This document shows positions 26,365 to 34,714 of a DNA stretch of 64,000 nt, piece by piece. Position numbers and translations under genes: made by a program. This DNA comes from Candidatus Dechloromonas phosphoritropha. Its GTDB lineage: Bacteria; Pseudomonadota; Gammaproteobacteria; Burkholderiales; Rhodocyclaceae. The stretch lies in contig JADKGN010000004.1 of the NCBI GenBank assembly GCA_016722705.1, forward strand, positions 1,488,001 through 1,552,000, in the 5' to 3' direction. Each line of letters begins with the position of its first letter. Positions within the stretch are counted from its first letter, which is position 1. The notes under the pieces were generated by a model that was not told the origin of the DNA, did no database searches, and saw only the letters and a list, made by a program, of their open reading frames with translations.

Positions 26365-27657
26365 ATGGTTCCACATCTAACGACCGCCCTCACCGGCCCC
26401 CTGCTCGAACTCGAGCGCCGCTTCCTCGACAGCAGCACACAGATCGAGCACTGGCTGCGCGGGCGCTGGCAGGAGCACACACCGCCCTTCTATTCGTCCT
26501 GTGACCTGCGCAACTCCGGCTTCAAGCTGGCTCCGGTCGACACCAACCTCTTCCCCGGCGGTTTTAACAACCTGAACCCGGCCTTCCTGCCCCTCTGCGT
26601 GCAGGCGGCGATGGTGGCAATCGAAAAGATCTGCCCGGATGCGCGCAATCTGCTGCTGATCCCCGAAAACCACACACGCAACCAGTTCTACCTGCAAAAC
26701 GTCGCCCAGATCGTCGCCATCCTGCGCCGGACCGGCCTGAACGTCAGGCTCGGCTCGCTGCTCCCGGACATCACTGGACCAACGCCCGTCCAACTCGAAA
26801 ATGGCCAGCACCTTTTGCTTGAACCGCTGGTCCGCTCACAATACCGGCTTGGGCTCGACGGCTTCGACCCCTGCGCCATCCTGCTCAACAACGATCTCTC
26901 CGCCGGAATCCCGGCAATCCTGCGCAACCTGAACGAGCAGTTCATCCTCCCACCGCTCAACGCCGGCTGGGCCGTGCGCCGGAAGTCCAATCATTTTGCC
27001 GCCTATGACGAAGTTGCCGGCAACTTTGCCAGGGATGTCGGCATCGACCCTTGGCGCATCAATCCGGCCTTTTCCGTCTGCCGCAGCATCAATTTCCACG
27101 AGCGGCAGGGCGAGGAGTGTCTGGCTGCCAATATCACCGCCGTGCTCGATCTGATACGCGAAAAATACCGTGAATACGAAATCATCGAGACACCCTACGT
27201 CGTCGTCAAGGCCGATGCCGGCACCTATGGCATGGGTGTGATGACGGTGCGCAATGCCGACGAGGTCATTGCGCTGAACCGCAGGCAGCGTAACAAGATG
27301 AGCGTCGGGAAGGAAGGGCTGGAGGTCAGCGAGGTCATCGTCCAGGAGGGGGTCCATTCCTTCGAAACACTGAACGAGGCGGTGGCCGAGCCGGTGATCT
27401 ACATGATCGACCGCTATGTGGTCGGCGGCTTCTACCGCGTGCATACGGGTCGCGGCAAGGATGAGAACCTCAATGCGCCAGGCATGCACTTCGAGCCGCT
27501 GGCTTTCGAAACTGGCTGCAACCTGCCGGACCACGCATCCGGCAACCCCGATTCACCGCCGAACCGTTTCTACGCCTATGGCGTCGTCGGTCGTCTCGCC
27601 TGCCTGGCCGCCGCGCTCGAACTCGAACGCACGTCCGTGGACCCCGGCAGCGACTAA
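26365..27657 (+). CDS. gshA: Glutamate-cysteine ligase, PF08886-type
   Basis: About 430 residues. It catalyses the first step of glutathione synthesis. The sequence fits the proteobacterial GshA family that is unrelated in sequence to the E. coli enzyme: NSGFKLAPVDTNLFPGGFNNL near residue 50, then DAGTYGMGVMTV and EEVIYMIDRYVVGGFYR-type ATP-grasp elements. I chose the ATG at 26365; an upstream TTG at 26344 is open but unlikely. gshB follows after 7 bases, so both steps form one operon divergent from ybiT. Confidence 0.93.
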   Translation: MVPHLTTALTGPLLELERRFLDSSTQIEHWLRGRWQEHTPPFYSSCDLRNSGFKLAPVDTNLFPGGFNNLNPAFLPLCVQAAMVAIEKICPDARNLLLIPENHTRNQFYLQNVAQIVAILRRTGLNVRLGSLLPDITGPTPVQLENGQHLLLEPLVRSQYRLGLDGFDPCAILLNNDLSAGIPAILRNLNEQFILPPLNAGWAVRRKSNHFAAYDEVAGNFARDVGIDPWRINPAFSVCRSINFHERQGEECLAANITAVLDLIREKYREYEIIETPYVVVKADAGTYGMGVMTVRNADEVIALNRRQRNKMSVGKEGLEVSEVIVQEGVHSFETLNEAVAEPVIYMIDRYVVGGFYRVHTGRGKDENLNAPGMHFEPLAFETGCNLPDHASGNPDSPPNRFYAYGVVGRLACLAAALELERTSVDPGSD

Positions 27658-27664
27658 CCAGACC

Positions 27665-28666
27665 ATGAATCATGAACGTCCCGCGATCGGGCGCCGCCCA
27701 TTGAACCTCGCCTTCGTCCTCGATCCTCTCCCGGAACTGAAGGCCAGCAAGGACTCGTCGATCGCCATGATGCGCGCCGCGGCGACCTGCAGCCACGCGG
27801 TCTTCGCCATCGACTGCGCCACGCTGGCCTGGCGTTGGCCGAAATCGGCGCAACCGGGTGGCGTCTCCGGCGTTGCGGTGCAATTGCACATGCAGCCAGA
27901 CGACCACGACTGGTTCCGCGAGATCGGCCGTGACCGGATACCGCTCACCAATTTCGACGCTATCATCATGCGTCGGGATCCACCCTTCGACAACGAGTAC
28001 CTCACCGCGACGTGGCTGCTCGAACGCGCCGAGGCTGACGGAGTGCGGGTCTTCAACCGGCCGCGCGCATTGCGCGACCACTCGGAAAAGGTAGCGATTG
28101 CGGAATTCCCGCAATTTGCGCCGGAGACGCTGATCTGCCGCGACGTCGAACAGTTGCAGCAGTTCATCGACGAGTATGGCGACGTGATTCTCAAGCCGCT
28201 CGACGGCATGGGTGGCAGCCAGATCTTCCGGGTCCAGCGTGCTGACCCGAACCGCAACGTGATCATCGAGACGCTGACCCACGAAGGCGAACGCACCATC
28301 ATGGCTCAGCGCCATCTCCCGGAAATCGTCGCCGGCGACAAGCGCATCCTGCTCATCGCCGGCGAGCCGGTGCCCTATTGTCTGGCGCGTATCCCCAAGG
28401 CCGGCGAAACCCGGGGCAATCTCGCCGCTGGCGGCACCGGCGTCGCGCAGGCGCTGACGGCACGTGACCGCGAAATCGCCGAAGCACTCGGCCCGATCCT
28501 GTTCGATCGCGGTCTGCTGTTGGTCGGCATCGACGTCATCGGCAACCACCTCACCGAAATCAACGTCACCAGCCCGACCTGCATGGTCGAAATCCGGCAG
28601 CAGACGGGCTTCGATTCGGCGGCAGCCTTCGTCGCGGCCATCGAGCGGGAATGCGCCATTTCCTGA
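27665..28666 (+). CDS. gshB: Glutathione synthetase
   Basis: 333 residues. An N-terminal Rossmann-like domain (LAFVLDPLPELKASKDSSIAMM) precedes the ATP-grasp core with VILKPLDGMGGSQIFRV near residue 178, GDKRILLIAGEPVPYCLARIP, and the C-terminal metal-binding INVTSPTCMVEI. It joins glycine to gamma-glutamylcysteine in the cytoplasm. The ATG at 27665 lies 7 bases after gshA. Its 3' end overlaps apbE by 16 bases. Confidence 0.96.
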   Translation: MNHERPAIGRRPLNLAFVLDPLPELKASKDSSIAMMRAAATCSHAVFAIDCATLAWRWPKSAQPGGVSGVAVQLHMQPDDHDWFREIGRDRIPLTNFDAIIMRRDPPFDNEYLTATWLLERAEADGVRVFNRPRALRDHSEKVAIAEFPQFAPETLICRDVEQLQQFIDEYGDVILKPLDGMGGSQIFRVQRADPNRNVIIETLTHEGERTIMAQRHLPEIVAGDKRILLIAGEPVPYCLARIPKAGETRGNLAAGGTGVAQALTARDREIAEALGPILFDRGLLLVGIDVIGNHLTEINVTSPTCMVEIRQQTGFDSAAAFVAAIERECAIS

Positions 28667-29679
28667 TTCTGGCGTGCACGCTGCTCATGGTCGCCTGCGG
28701 CCGCGCACCCTTGCAGGAACAGCAGGCCTACGTGTTTGGCACCCGGGTTGAGGTTATCGTCGTCAGCACCGACCCTGAACGAGGACGCAAGGCCATCACC
28801 AGTGTCCTGCGCGAGTTCGACCGGCTGCACCGCGCTTATCACGCCTGGCAGGAATCGGAACTGACCGATCTGAATCGGGCCATACTTTTCGGTCGACCGC
28901 ATCAGGTCAGGCCGGAGCTGGCCGAATTGGCCCGCGAAGCCCAGGTATTGTCGCAACAGGGTGAGCACCTCTTCGATCCCGGTATCGGCCAGCTCGTCAA
29001 GATGTGGGGCTTCCACGCCGACGAATTCAAGGCCGAGATTCCGCCAGCCGTGGATATTGAAGCGTGGTTGGCGGCAAGACCGAGCATCGCCGACGTCAGC
29101 ATTACCGGCGAGACAATTAGCAGCCGAAATTCCCGGGTTGCTCTCGATTTTGGCGGCTACCTCAAAGGCGTCGCACTTGACCGGGCCGCCCTAATCCTGC
29201 GCAGCCAAGGCATCGACGATGCGCTGATCAACATCGGTGGCAACGTCATGGCCCTGGGCAGCAAACACGGCCGGAAGTGGCGGGTCGGTATCCAGCACCC
29301 GCGCCAGCCCGGCCCGATGGCCACGGTCGAACTCGCCGACGGCGAAGCGATCGGTACATCCGGAGACTATCAGCGCTTTTTCGAGGTTGACGGGAAGCGT
29401 TACCCACATCTGCTCGACCCGCGGACAGGCTATCCAGTCGATCACACCCAGGCCGTCACGGTGCTGATTCCGGCCGGCGCCAAGGCCGGTACGCTATCGG
29501 ATGCCTCGTCGAAGCCGATTTTCATCGCCGGCCCCGACGGCTGGCGGGAAATGGCGAGGAAGATGGAAATTGGCCTGGTTTTGCGGGTCGACCGCGACAG
29601 TCGCATTTACGTCACCGAAGCCCTCAACACCCGGCTGGAGTTCGTCGGGAAACATCCGAACGTCATTATCGTGCCGTAG
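28651..29679 (+). CDS. apbE: FAD:protein FMN transferase, lipoprotein
   Basis: 342 residues with a lipoprotein signal ending LLMVAC (Cys18-type lipidation site). ApbE features are present: SELTDLNRA, DFGGYLKGVALDRAA, INIGGNVMALG and the C-terminal SGDYQRFFEVDGKRYPHLLDPRTGYPV. The enzyme attaches FMN covalently to threonine of flavoproteins such as NqrB/C or RnfG on the periplasmic side. None of those acceptors is encoded nearby; the link to glutathione genes is only a 16-base overlap with gshB. Confidence 0.94.
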   Translation: MRHFLILACTLLMVACGRAPLQEQQAYVFGTRVEVIVVSTDPERGRKAITSVLREFDRLHRAYHAWQESELTDLNRAILFGRPHQVRPELAELAREAQVLSQQGEHLFDPGIGQLVKMWGFHADEFKAEIPPAVDIEAWLAARPSIADVSITGETISSRNSRVALDFGGYLKGVALDRAALILRSQGIDDALINIGGNVMALGSKHGRKWRVGIQHPRQPGPMATVELADGEAIGTSGDYQRFFEVDGKRYPHLLDPRTGYPVDHTQAVTVLIPAGAKAGTLSDASSKPIFIAGPDGWREMARKMEIGLVLRVDRDSRIYVTEALNTRLEFVGKHPNVIIVP

Positions 29680-29813
29680 AGCCCGGCCCCTCAATCAGCA
29701 GGTCGCCATTCCCGGATTCGCCCATTTTTGACGTGCGTACCTCTACGACGCAGGTTAAACTAGCTATCGTGTCTATCCAGGAAACCCGACGAGGCCGGCA
29801 CTCTTCAACTCCG

Positions 29814-30467
29814 ATGCTAACTATCCGAAACCTGCTCCCCCGCGACATCGAATCGGCCGTTGCCCTCCAGAGCCGCGTCTATCCGACGATTCCGCCTTTT
29901 CGCGAGGACCAGTTTGCAAACCTGCTGGAATTCTTCCCGCGTGGCCAGTTCGCTGCGGTTCTGGATGAGCGACTCGTCGGAATCGCCGTTTCGTTGGTCA
30001 TCGTTTGGGAGCACTACAGCTTGCACCACACTTGGGCCAGCATTACCAACGACGGCACTTTCGACACGCACAACCCCGACTTTGGCCACACACTCTATGG
30101 CGCGGAGGTCTGCGTCAGCCCCAACGAGCGCGGCCACGGCATCGGCCATGTGCTTTACGAAGCACGGCGCGCGCTGTGCCGCGCAATGAACCTCAAACGC
30201 ATCATCGCCGGCGGTCGTCTGCCCGGCTACGCCAGGCACGCCACCAAGATGACAGCGGGGGAATACGCCAAGCGTGTCATCTGGGGGGAGTTCTACGATC
30301 CGGCGCTGCGTTTTCAACTCGACGAGGGTTTCGACTATTGCGGCATCCTGCACGGATACTTGCCAACAGACGAGGAATCGCTCGGCAACGCCAGCCTGAT
30401 CGTCTGGCTCAACCGGGAATATGATCCGTCACGGCCCACTCAACTGCCAGGAAAGGATTACCCATGA
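29814..30467 (+). CDS. GNAT-family N-acetyltransferase
   Basis: 217 residues from the ATG at 29814, where homology-like sequence begins (MLTIRNLLPRDIESAVALQSRVYP). The acetyl-CoA loop appears as VSPNERGHGIGHVLYEARRAL near residue 105. Its stop overlaps the start of the nitrilase-type gene by 4 bases. In several bacteria these two domains occur fused in one protein; here they are separate but translationally coupled, so they probably act on the same unknown substrate. Confidence 0.82.
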   Translation: MLTIRNLLPRDIESAVALQSRVYPTIPPFREDQFANLLEFFPRGQFAAVLDERLVGIAVSLVIVWEHYSLHHTWASITNDGTFDTHNPDFGHTLYGAEVCVSPNERGHGIGHVLYEARRALCRAMNLKRIIAGGRLPGYARHATKMTAGEYAKRVIWGEFYDPALRFQLDEGFDYCGILHGYLPTDEESLGNASLIVWLNREYDPSRPTQLPGKDYP

Positions 30468-31336
30468 AGGTTCGAATCGCGTCGATCCAGTACCAGTTAC
30501 GCCATATCGAGGACTGGGACGGCTTTGCCCGGCAGGTCGATTTCGTCCTCAACGCCGCCGCCGACTACGGCCCGCAGTTCGTCCTGCTACCCGAGCTGTT
30601 CACCACGCAACTGCTGTCCTTCATGGACAACGACGATGTGCCCAGTGCCGTGCGCGGGCTGTCCGAATACACGACCCCCTACATCGAACTGCTCCGCGGG
30701 CATGCGGTGCGCCACGGCTACTATCTGATCGGCGGCACGCACCCGAACATCCGTGACGGCCAGTTGCTCAACACTGCCTTTCTGTTCACCCCGGGAGGTG
30801 CCGTGCATCTCCAGGACAAGATTCACCGCACGCGCTGGGAGAAGGAGAAGTGGAACAGCGACCATGGCGACGTCCTCAAGGTCTTCGAGACGCCGCACGG
30901 CAAGATCGCCATCCTCATCTGCTACGACATCGAATTCCCCGAACTGGCGCGGTGCGCCGCCGAGGAAGGCGCCGAGATAGTCTTCGTGCCCTCATGCACC
31001 GACGACCGTCAGGGCTTCCTGCGCGTCCGCTACTGTTGCCACGCCCGCGCCATCGAGAATCAGGTCTATGTCGCGATGACCAGCACCGTCGGCAATCTGC
31101 CGGTCGCCGGACTACGTCTGCACTATGGCCAGGCGTCGATCATTACCCCTTCGGACTTTCACTTCGCGCGTGACGGGATCGCCGCCGAAGGCGTCATCAA
31201 TGAAGAACAGATCGTCGTGGCCGATGTTGACCTGGCCTTGCTCCACGAAAACAGGCTCAAGGGCACGACGATTCCGCTGCTCGACAAGCGCCACGAGTTC
31301 TACAGTAATCGACCTGTCATCGTCGTCGCCGACTGA
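30464..31336 (+). CDS. Carbon-nitrogen hydrolase (nitrilase superfamily)
   Basis: 290 residues with the complete Glu-Lys-Cys triad environment: LLPELFTTQLL near residue 43, KIHRTRWEKEKW near residue 119, and ILICYDIEFPELARCA near residue 151 with the nucleophilic cysteine. This superfamily hydrolyses or transfers amides. The substrate is not evident; the partner acetyltransferase suggests an amine/amide modification. The ATG at 30464 lies within the 4-base overlap with the GNAT gene. Confidence 0.88.
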   Translation: MKVRIASIQYQLRHIEDWDGFARQVDFVLNAAADYGPQFVLLPELFTTQLLSFMDNDDVPSAVRGLSEYTTPYIELLRGHAVRHGYYLIGGTHPNIRDGQLLNTAFLFTPGGAVHLQDKIHRTRWEKEKWNSDHGDVLKVFETPHGKIAILICYDIEFPELARCAAEEGAEIVFVPSCTDDRQGFLRVRYCCHARAIENQVYVAMTSTVGNLPVAGLRLHYGQASIITPSDFHFARDGIAAEGVINEEQIVVADVDLALLHENRLKGTTIPLLDKRHEFYSNRPVIVVAD

Positions 31337-31388
31337 TTACCCGGCCCATCCATCGTGCTCCGACATCCATTCCGGAGTTAGCGCTCAC

Positions 31389-31886
31389 TCACTCCACTGA
31401 TCTTGAGTCGACGCACAGCGTTACCGGCCCGTCATTCATCAGACTGACCAGCATGTCGGCGCCAAACACCCCGGTCGCCACCGGCTTGCCGAGCTCCTGA
31501 GCCAGTTTCGCGACAAAGCGCTGAAACAGCGGTTCCGAGATTTCGCTGCGCGCCGCCCTGCTCCATGAGGGCCGGTTGCCCTTCCTCACCGATGCATACA
31601 GCGTGAACTGTGAAACTGCGAGTATCTCTCCGTCCACTTCCTGAACACTGCGGTTCATCACCCCGGCATCATCAGCGAACAAGCGCATCCTGAGGATCTT
31701 CCCGGCCATCCAGTCGAGATCGCCGTCACCGTCTGCATCCTCGAACGCGGCGAGTACCAGCAGACCTCGGCCAATTTTTCCGCAAATTTGGCCGTCTACC
31801 GCGCCCCGAAGGCAAAGGGGCCCGTGGCCCACTCCCCTCTGGGAGACGACAGAGGCCTCGCAAACCCGTTGCAGCACAACGCGCAT
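31389..31886 (-). CDS. dtd: D-aminoacyl-tRNA deacylase with in-frame insertion
   Basis: 165 residues against a usual 145-150. DTD motifs are intact: MRVVLQRVCEASV at the start, ILAVSQFTLYASVRKGNRPSW with the catalytic SQFTL, and the C-terminal VSLMNDGPVTLCVDS. The extra length is about 16 residues (14-29) between ASV and VDGQICGKIGRG, encoded by a palindrome-rich DNA insert. The enzyme removes D-amino acids or glycine from mischarged tRNA. The start ATG is at 31886; an open frame extends upstream but has no homology. Confidence 0.92.
   Translation of the reverse strand: MRVVLQRVCEASVVSQRGVGHGPLCLRGAVDGQICGKIGRGLLVLAAFEDADGDGDLDWMAGKILRMRLFADDAGVMNRSVQEVDGEILAVSQFTLYASVRKGNRPSWSRAARSEISEPLFQRFVAKLAQELGKPVATGVFGADMLVSLMNDGPVTLCVDSRSVE
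31800..31847. repeat. 48-bp palindrome-rich insertion inside dtd
   Basis: This stretch encodes the extra residues of Dtd and contains three small inverted repeats: GCCCC/GGGGC (31803-31821), GGGCC/GGCCC (31818-31830) and CTCCC/GGGAG (31832-31845). Its length of 48 bases keeps the frame. It looks like a REP-like or other palindromic element captured in the gene; no second copy was seen in the window. Confidence 0.5.
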
Positions 31887-31910
31887 GCTTGTTTTCCTGA
31901 GATGAAGTAG

Positions 31911-31933
31911 AAAAGGGCCCCGCATGGAGCCCT
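31911..31933 (-). terminator. Rho-independent terminator downstream of the ARGVE-repeat gene
   Basis: Read on the minus strand it is AGGGCTCC-ATGC-GGGGCCCT followed by TTTT, an 8-pair stem including one G-U pair. It would end transcription coming from the gene at 31969-32259 before dtd. Confidence 0.65.
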
Positions 31934-31968
31934 GCGAAACGACCGGGCGCTGCCCGAGCCGAAGCCAC

Positions 31969-32259
31969 TTAGCGGCAGACGCGCCGACCGTCGACCATGC
32001 GACACTCTGGTGACGCACGCACCTCAGCCTCGCGCGCCACGGGAGCCTCCCTGCCCGGCGCGACTTCAACCCCCCGAGCGGGAGCTGCTTCAACCCCGCG
32101 CGCCGGAACGGGCTCGACAGGCTTGCGGACTTCCACAGCGCCTCTCGATGTTTCGCACTCCGCGCGACGAACACCATCGGCGCAGGTCACCGCATAAGCA
32201 CTGGAAGCAAAGGCCATTGTCAGAAGCGTAGCTGACAAGGTGAATAGTGACGTTTTCAT
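31969..32259 (-). CDS. Small secreted Pro/Ala/Arg repeat protein
   Basis: 96 residues with a signal peptide (MKTSLFTLSATLLTMAFASSAYA). The mature part has two cysteines near the N-terminus (TCADGVRRAEC) and two at the C-terminus (ECRMVDGRRVC), flanking a low-complexity centre with repeats of the type PARGVEAAPARGVEV. This suggests an extended linker between two cysteine-paired ends. A good AAGGAT Shine-Dalgarno precedes the ATG. I do not recognise a family. It is the last gene of the minus-strand envelope cluster and is followed by a terminator. Confidence 0.7.
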   Translation of the reverse strand: MKTSLFTLSATLLTMAFASSAYAVTCADGVRRAECETSRGAVEVRKPVEPVPARGVEAAPARGVEVAPGREAPVAREAEVRASPECRMVDGRRVCR

Positions 32260-32328
32260 GGCTTGATCCTTGGAACTGGCTGCTATGTTGGAATTGCACT
32301 GACTACGATAAGCTTGGGAGACCAGTCG

Positions 32329-32967
32329 CTATGGCGTCGGCACCACCCGGTAATAGACCCCGTTGGCCCCGTACATCGGCGTGAACCAGGTATTGCCTTT
32401 AATGTAGTACGTGGCGCCCGCGACGGTCGCCGGAGAGGATCCCGGCGGTAGCGTCGCGTAATTGACTCCCATCGCGTAGCTGCCTGCGGCGCCGACCGCG
32501 ACACCGGCGTTGTAAGCCGAGCTGGTCGCCGCCGCCGTATTGGCCGAAGCGATCGCCGCACCAGCGGCAACACCAACGATAGCCCCGGCCGCAGCGGCAC
32601 AGCCGTAGCAACCGGCCGAATACGCCGGCACGACGACCGGCGGGTGATAGACAGGATACGGCGGGCGATAGCCCGGATACCCACCGTACCCTGGCGGGTG
32701 ATAGGCGGTCGCGCCATAAGGCGTCGCGTGGTAGGCGCCCTCACCGTACCTGCCCGCCGTCGTACCGCCATAGGCATTGGTATGTTCGGTCCCCCCCCCC
32801 CAGGCATGCGCGGAACTGCCGCCCCAGGCGTTGGTATGCTCGGTACCCATGCCGGCAACGTGCTCCGTGTGGCCGCCAAAACGGTTGGCGCTACCCCATG
32901 CTCCCGCCTGCGACGCCCACAACGCCGTAACCAGCAATACCGCCATTCCAGTAATATTCCTGTTCAT
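32329..32967 (-). CDS. Glycine/tyrosine-rich secreted protein
   Basis: About 212 residues from the ATG at 32967, which has AAAGGG upstream and gives the signal peptide MNRNITGMAVLLVTALWASQAGA. The mature N-half is rich in Gly, His and Tyr with repeats (GTEHTNAWGG, GTEHTNAYGG), then a Tyr/Pro-rich stretch (YGGYPGYRPPYP). A glycine/alanine hydrophobic stretch (about 125-150) follows, and the C-terminal domain ends YYRVVPTP. Its coding strand carries 11 consecutive G. It belongs to the cluster with the DUF2092 protein and arylsulfatase; function unknown. Confidence 0.75.
   Translation of the reverse strand: MNRNITGMAVLLVTALWASQAGAWGSANRFGGHTEHVAGMGTEHTNAWGGSSAHAWGGGTEHTNAYGGTTAGRYGEGAYHATPYGATAYHPPGYGGYPGYRPPYPVYHPPVVVPAYSAGCYGCAAAAGAIVGVAAGAAIASANTAAATSSAYNAGVAVGAAGSYAMGVNYATLPPGSSPATVAGATYYIKGNTWFTPMYGANGVYYRVVPTP
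32791..32801 (-). repeat. 11-base poly-G tract in coding sequence
   Basis: Eleven consecutive C on the plus strand (G on the coding strand) sit in the codons Trp-Gly-Gly-Gly of the glycine-rich secreted protein. A tract this long is prone to slippage; gain or loss of one base would truncate the protein at about a quarter of its length. Confidence 0.9.
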
Positions 32968-32981
32968 GATGTTTCGCCCTT

Positions 32982-33881
32982 TCATTGCGCGTTGCCCGGG
33001 GATTTACCCAAGGCCGCCTTGGCTGGTTTCGCCTTGGTCAATGGCTTGGCGCCCGCTGAGGGCGCGCTGACCGGATGGACAAAAGTCATCCGCTGCGCGG
33101 CTTGCGCCTTCGGCGATGCGAACATCTCGGGGCCGATTTGCGGGTCGAGTTGCCAATTGGACAGTTCCATGTCGTGGCGCAGGCGCAGCGGATCGGCGCT
33201 ATAGACTGCGCGGATACGGCGCGGCAGCTTGTCGTCGACGCCGATCCACATCTGGATGAAGACATCGTTGTTGGCCCAGGCGACCATGTCGGTCTTCGTG
33301 CCTCCAACCATGCCGGACGGGCCGATGTAGAAGGCCAGCTTCGCTCCGTCGGTCAGTGCGGCAAAGGGGTCGGCCGCAACCAGGTCGGTGAACGGATAGA
33401 AGATGGCGGCGGATTCGAAGGCCTTCTTCAGCATCGCGTCGATGGTCGGTGGCGCATCGGCTACGGCAACCAGGTTCTCGGCGGGCGCGAACGCCATCAT
33501 CGTCTTGCCGTCGTAGTAAAACTCCGACGCCGGCCCGTCGCCGGGCATGATGACCCGGAGCCTGTCCGGGCGCTGCATGGCGACATCGTAGCGCGAGATG
33601 TAGACGATTGCCGGTCCGAGCTTGCTCGGGTATTCGTAGCTCACGGTTGCAGTAAAGGCCAGCGATTTCGCTGCAGCGAGGCGCGCGCTCGTCGCCTTGA
33701 GCAGATCCATCGCCCGAGGTTCGAGCACCATCTTGAATTCCGGCACCGGCTGCTTCTTGGCCGCTTTCGCCGGCTTGGCAGCCGCCTGGGTCGTCTCGGC
33801 GCTAACGGAGGTCGCTGCCAGCACGGCCAGCGCCAGCGCGATCGCCGTGCGGCGCATGAATTGCTTACTTGTAAGGGTCAT
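32982..33881 (-). CDS. DUF2092-type periplasmic protein
   Basis: 299 residues starting at the ATG at 33881, which overlaps the upstream stop by 4 bases (ATGA). The signal peptide region is FMRRTAIALALAVLAATSVSA. The body fits DUF2092/LolA-like beta proteins: AMDLLKATSARLAAAKSLAFTATVSYEYPS, then PDRLRVIMPGDGPASEFYYDGKTMMAFAP, typical of lipoprotein-carrier-like half-barrels. It probably binds a hydrophobic ligand in the periplasm; this is inference from fold. It is part of the sulfatase cluster. Confidence 0.8.
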   Translation of the reverse strand: MTLTSKQFMRRTAIALALAVLAATSVSAETTQAAAKPAKAAKKQPVPEFKMVLEPRAMDLLKATSARLAAAKSLAFTATVSYEYPSKLGPAIVYISRYDVAMQRPDRLRVIMPGDGPASEFYYDGKTMMAFAPAENLVAVADAPPTIDAMLKKAFESAAIFYPFTDLVAADPFAALTDGAKLAFYIGPSGMVGGTKTDMVAWANNDVFIQMWIGVDDKLPRRIRAVYSADPLRLRHDMELSNWQLDPQIGPEMFASPKAQAAQRMTFVHPVSAPSAGAKPLTKAKPAKAALGKSPGNAQ

Positions 33882-34174
33882 GGAATCATCCCGCATTCGA
33901 ACATCTTGTTTACGATGGGCGCCGAGATCTTGTTGAAGAATGCAGTGCGCATCTGCGGATCGTTACGCAACATCTCGATGGCGCGCTGTTCCCGCTCGGT
34001 TTTGGGCTGGCCTTGACCAGCCGCCTTTTCCTCCCACAACTGCTGGCAGGTCGCCGTCTGGTATTTCTGGATCACCTTGTCGGCAACCATATCCATGATC
34101 GGATACTGAGCGTGGGCAACGCCAGCCACGACGGTCAGGGCGGCAGCAGCGAGGAACGCGGGCAGTTTGTCCAT
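33878..34174 (-). CDS. Small secreted protein of unknown function
   Basis: 98 residues from the ATG at 34174 (AAGGAG upstream), with signal peptide MDKLPAFLAAAALTVVAGVAHA. The mature protein is helical and charged, with two cysteines (TATCQQLWEEK and MFECGMIP) that could pair. It is coupled by 4 bases to the DUF2092 gene. I do not recognise a named family; the constant location beside DUF2092 and arylsulfatase genes suggests a shared envelope role. Confidence 0.75.
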   Translation of the reverse strand: MDKLPAFLAAAALTVVAGVAHAQYPIMDMVADKVIQKYQTATCQQLWEEKAAGQGQPKTEREQRAIEMLRNDPQMRTAFFNKISAPIVNKMFECGMIP

Positions 34175-34232
34175 TTTGATCTCCTTGCTTTTCAATCAAT
34201 CGGATGAATCAGTGATGCGCCACATTTCAAAC

Positions 34233-34652
34233 TCACTTGGTGCGCGTGAAATAGATATCGAATTTCTGCTGCGCCACGGCCTGGAAATAGACGCCCTTGA
34301 GGGTGTCGCTCGCCGGATCGTAGGTCAGCGTGTAGGTGGAGCCGTTGTAGCCGCCGGCACGCAGTTCGAAGAACAGTTTGATCGTCTTGCCCTCACGGGT
34401 CGCTTCCGCACGAGCGAAGGGCAGCGGGTTCGGATTGGCGTAGGAGGCGTCGACCTTGCCCCTGGCGTCGATGCTTCGGATGTCGATGACGTAACCGCCA
34501 TCCGGCCGTATCCAGCGCCCCGACAGGGCGCCGAACACACCATCGGCCTGCGCAGCGGGCGCTTCCGCCTTGACCCGCGCCTGCGCTGGCAGCGGAATCA
34601 GGCTGACGGTGAGTGCTGCGGTCGACAGCAAAAATGCGGCAATTTTCATCAT
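34233..34652 (-). CDS. Secreted protein of unknown function in sulfatase cluster
   Basis: 139 residues, starting at the first of two adjacent ATGs (34652) behind a GGAGG. The signal peptide is MMKIAAFLLSTAALTVSLIPLPAQA. The mature domain reads GRWIRPDGGYVIDIRS, then KIKLFFELRAGGYNGSTYTLTYDPASDTLKGVY-type beta strands, a small lipocalin-like beta sandwich often seen beside bacterial arylsulfatases. No catalytic residues are evident. Confidence 0.75.
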   Translation of the reverse strand: MMKIAAFLLSTAALTVSLIPLPAQARVKAEAPAAQADGVFGALSGRWIRPDGGYVIDIRSIDARGKVDASYANPNPLPFARAEATREGKTIKLFFELRAGGYNGSTYTLTYDPASDTLKGVYFQAVAQQKFDIYFTRTK

Positions 34653-34714
34653 GAACGCGCCAACCTCCGAAAAATGGATGGCTGGCGCCCGCAGGCGCCA
34701 GCGCATGGCTTCAA

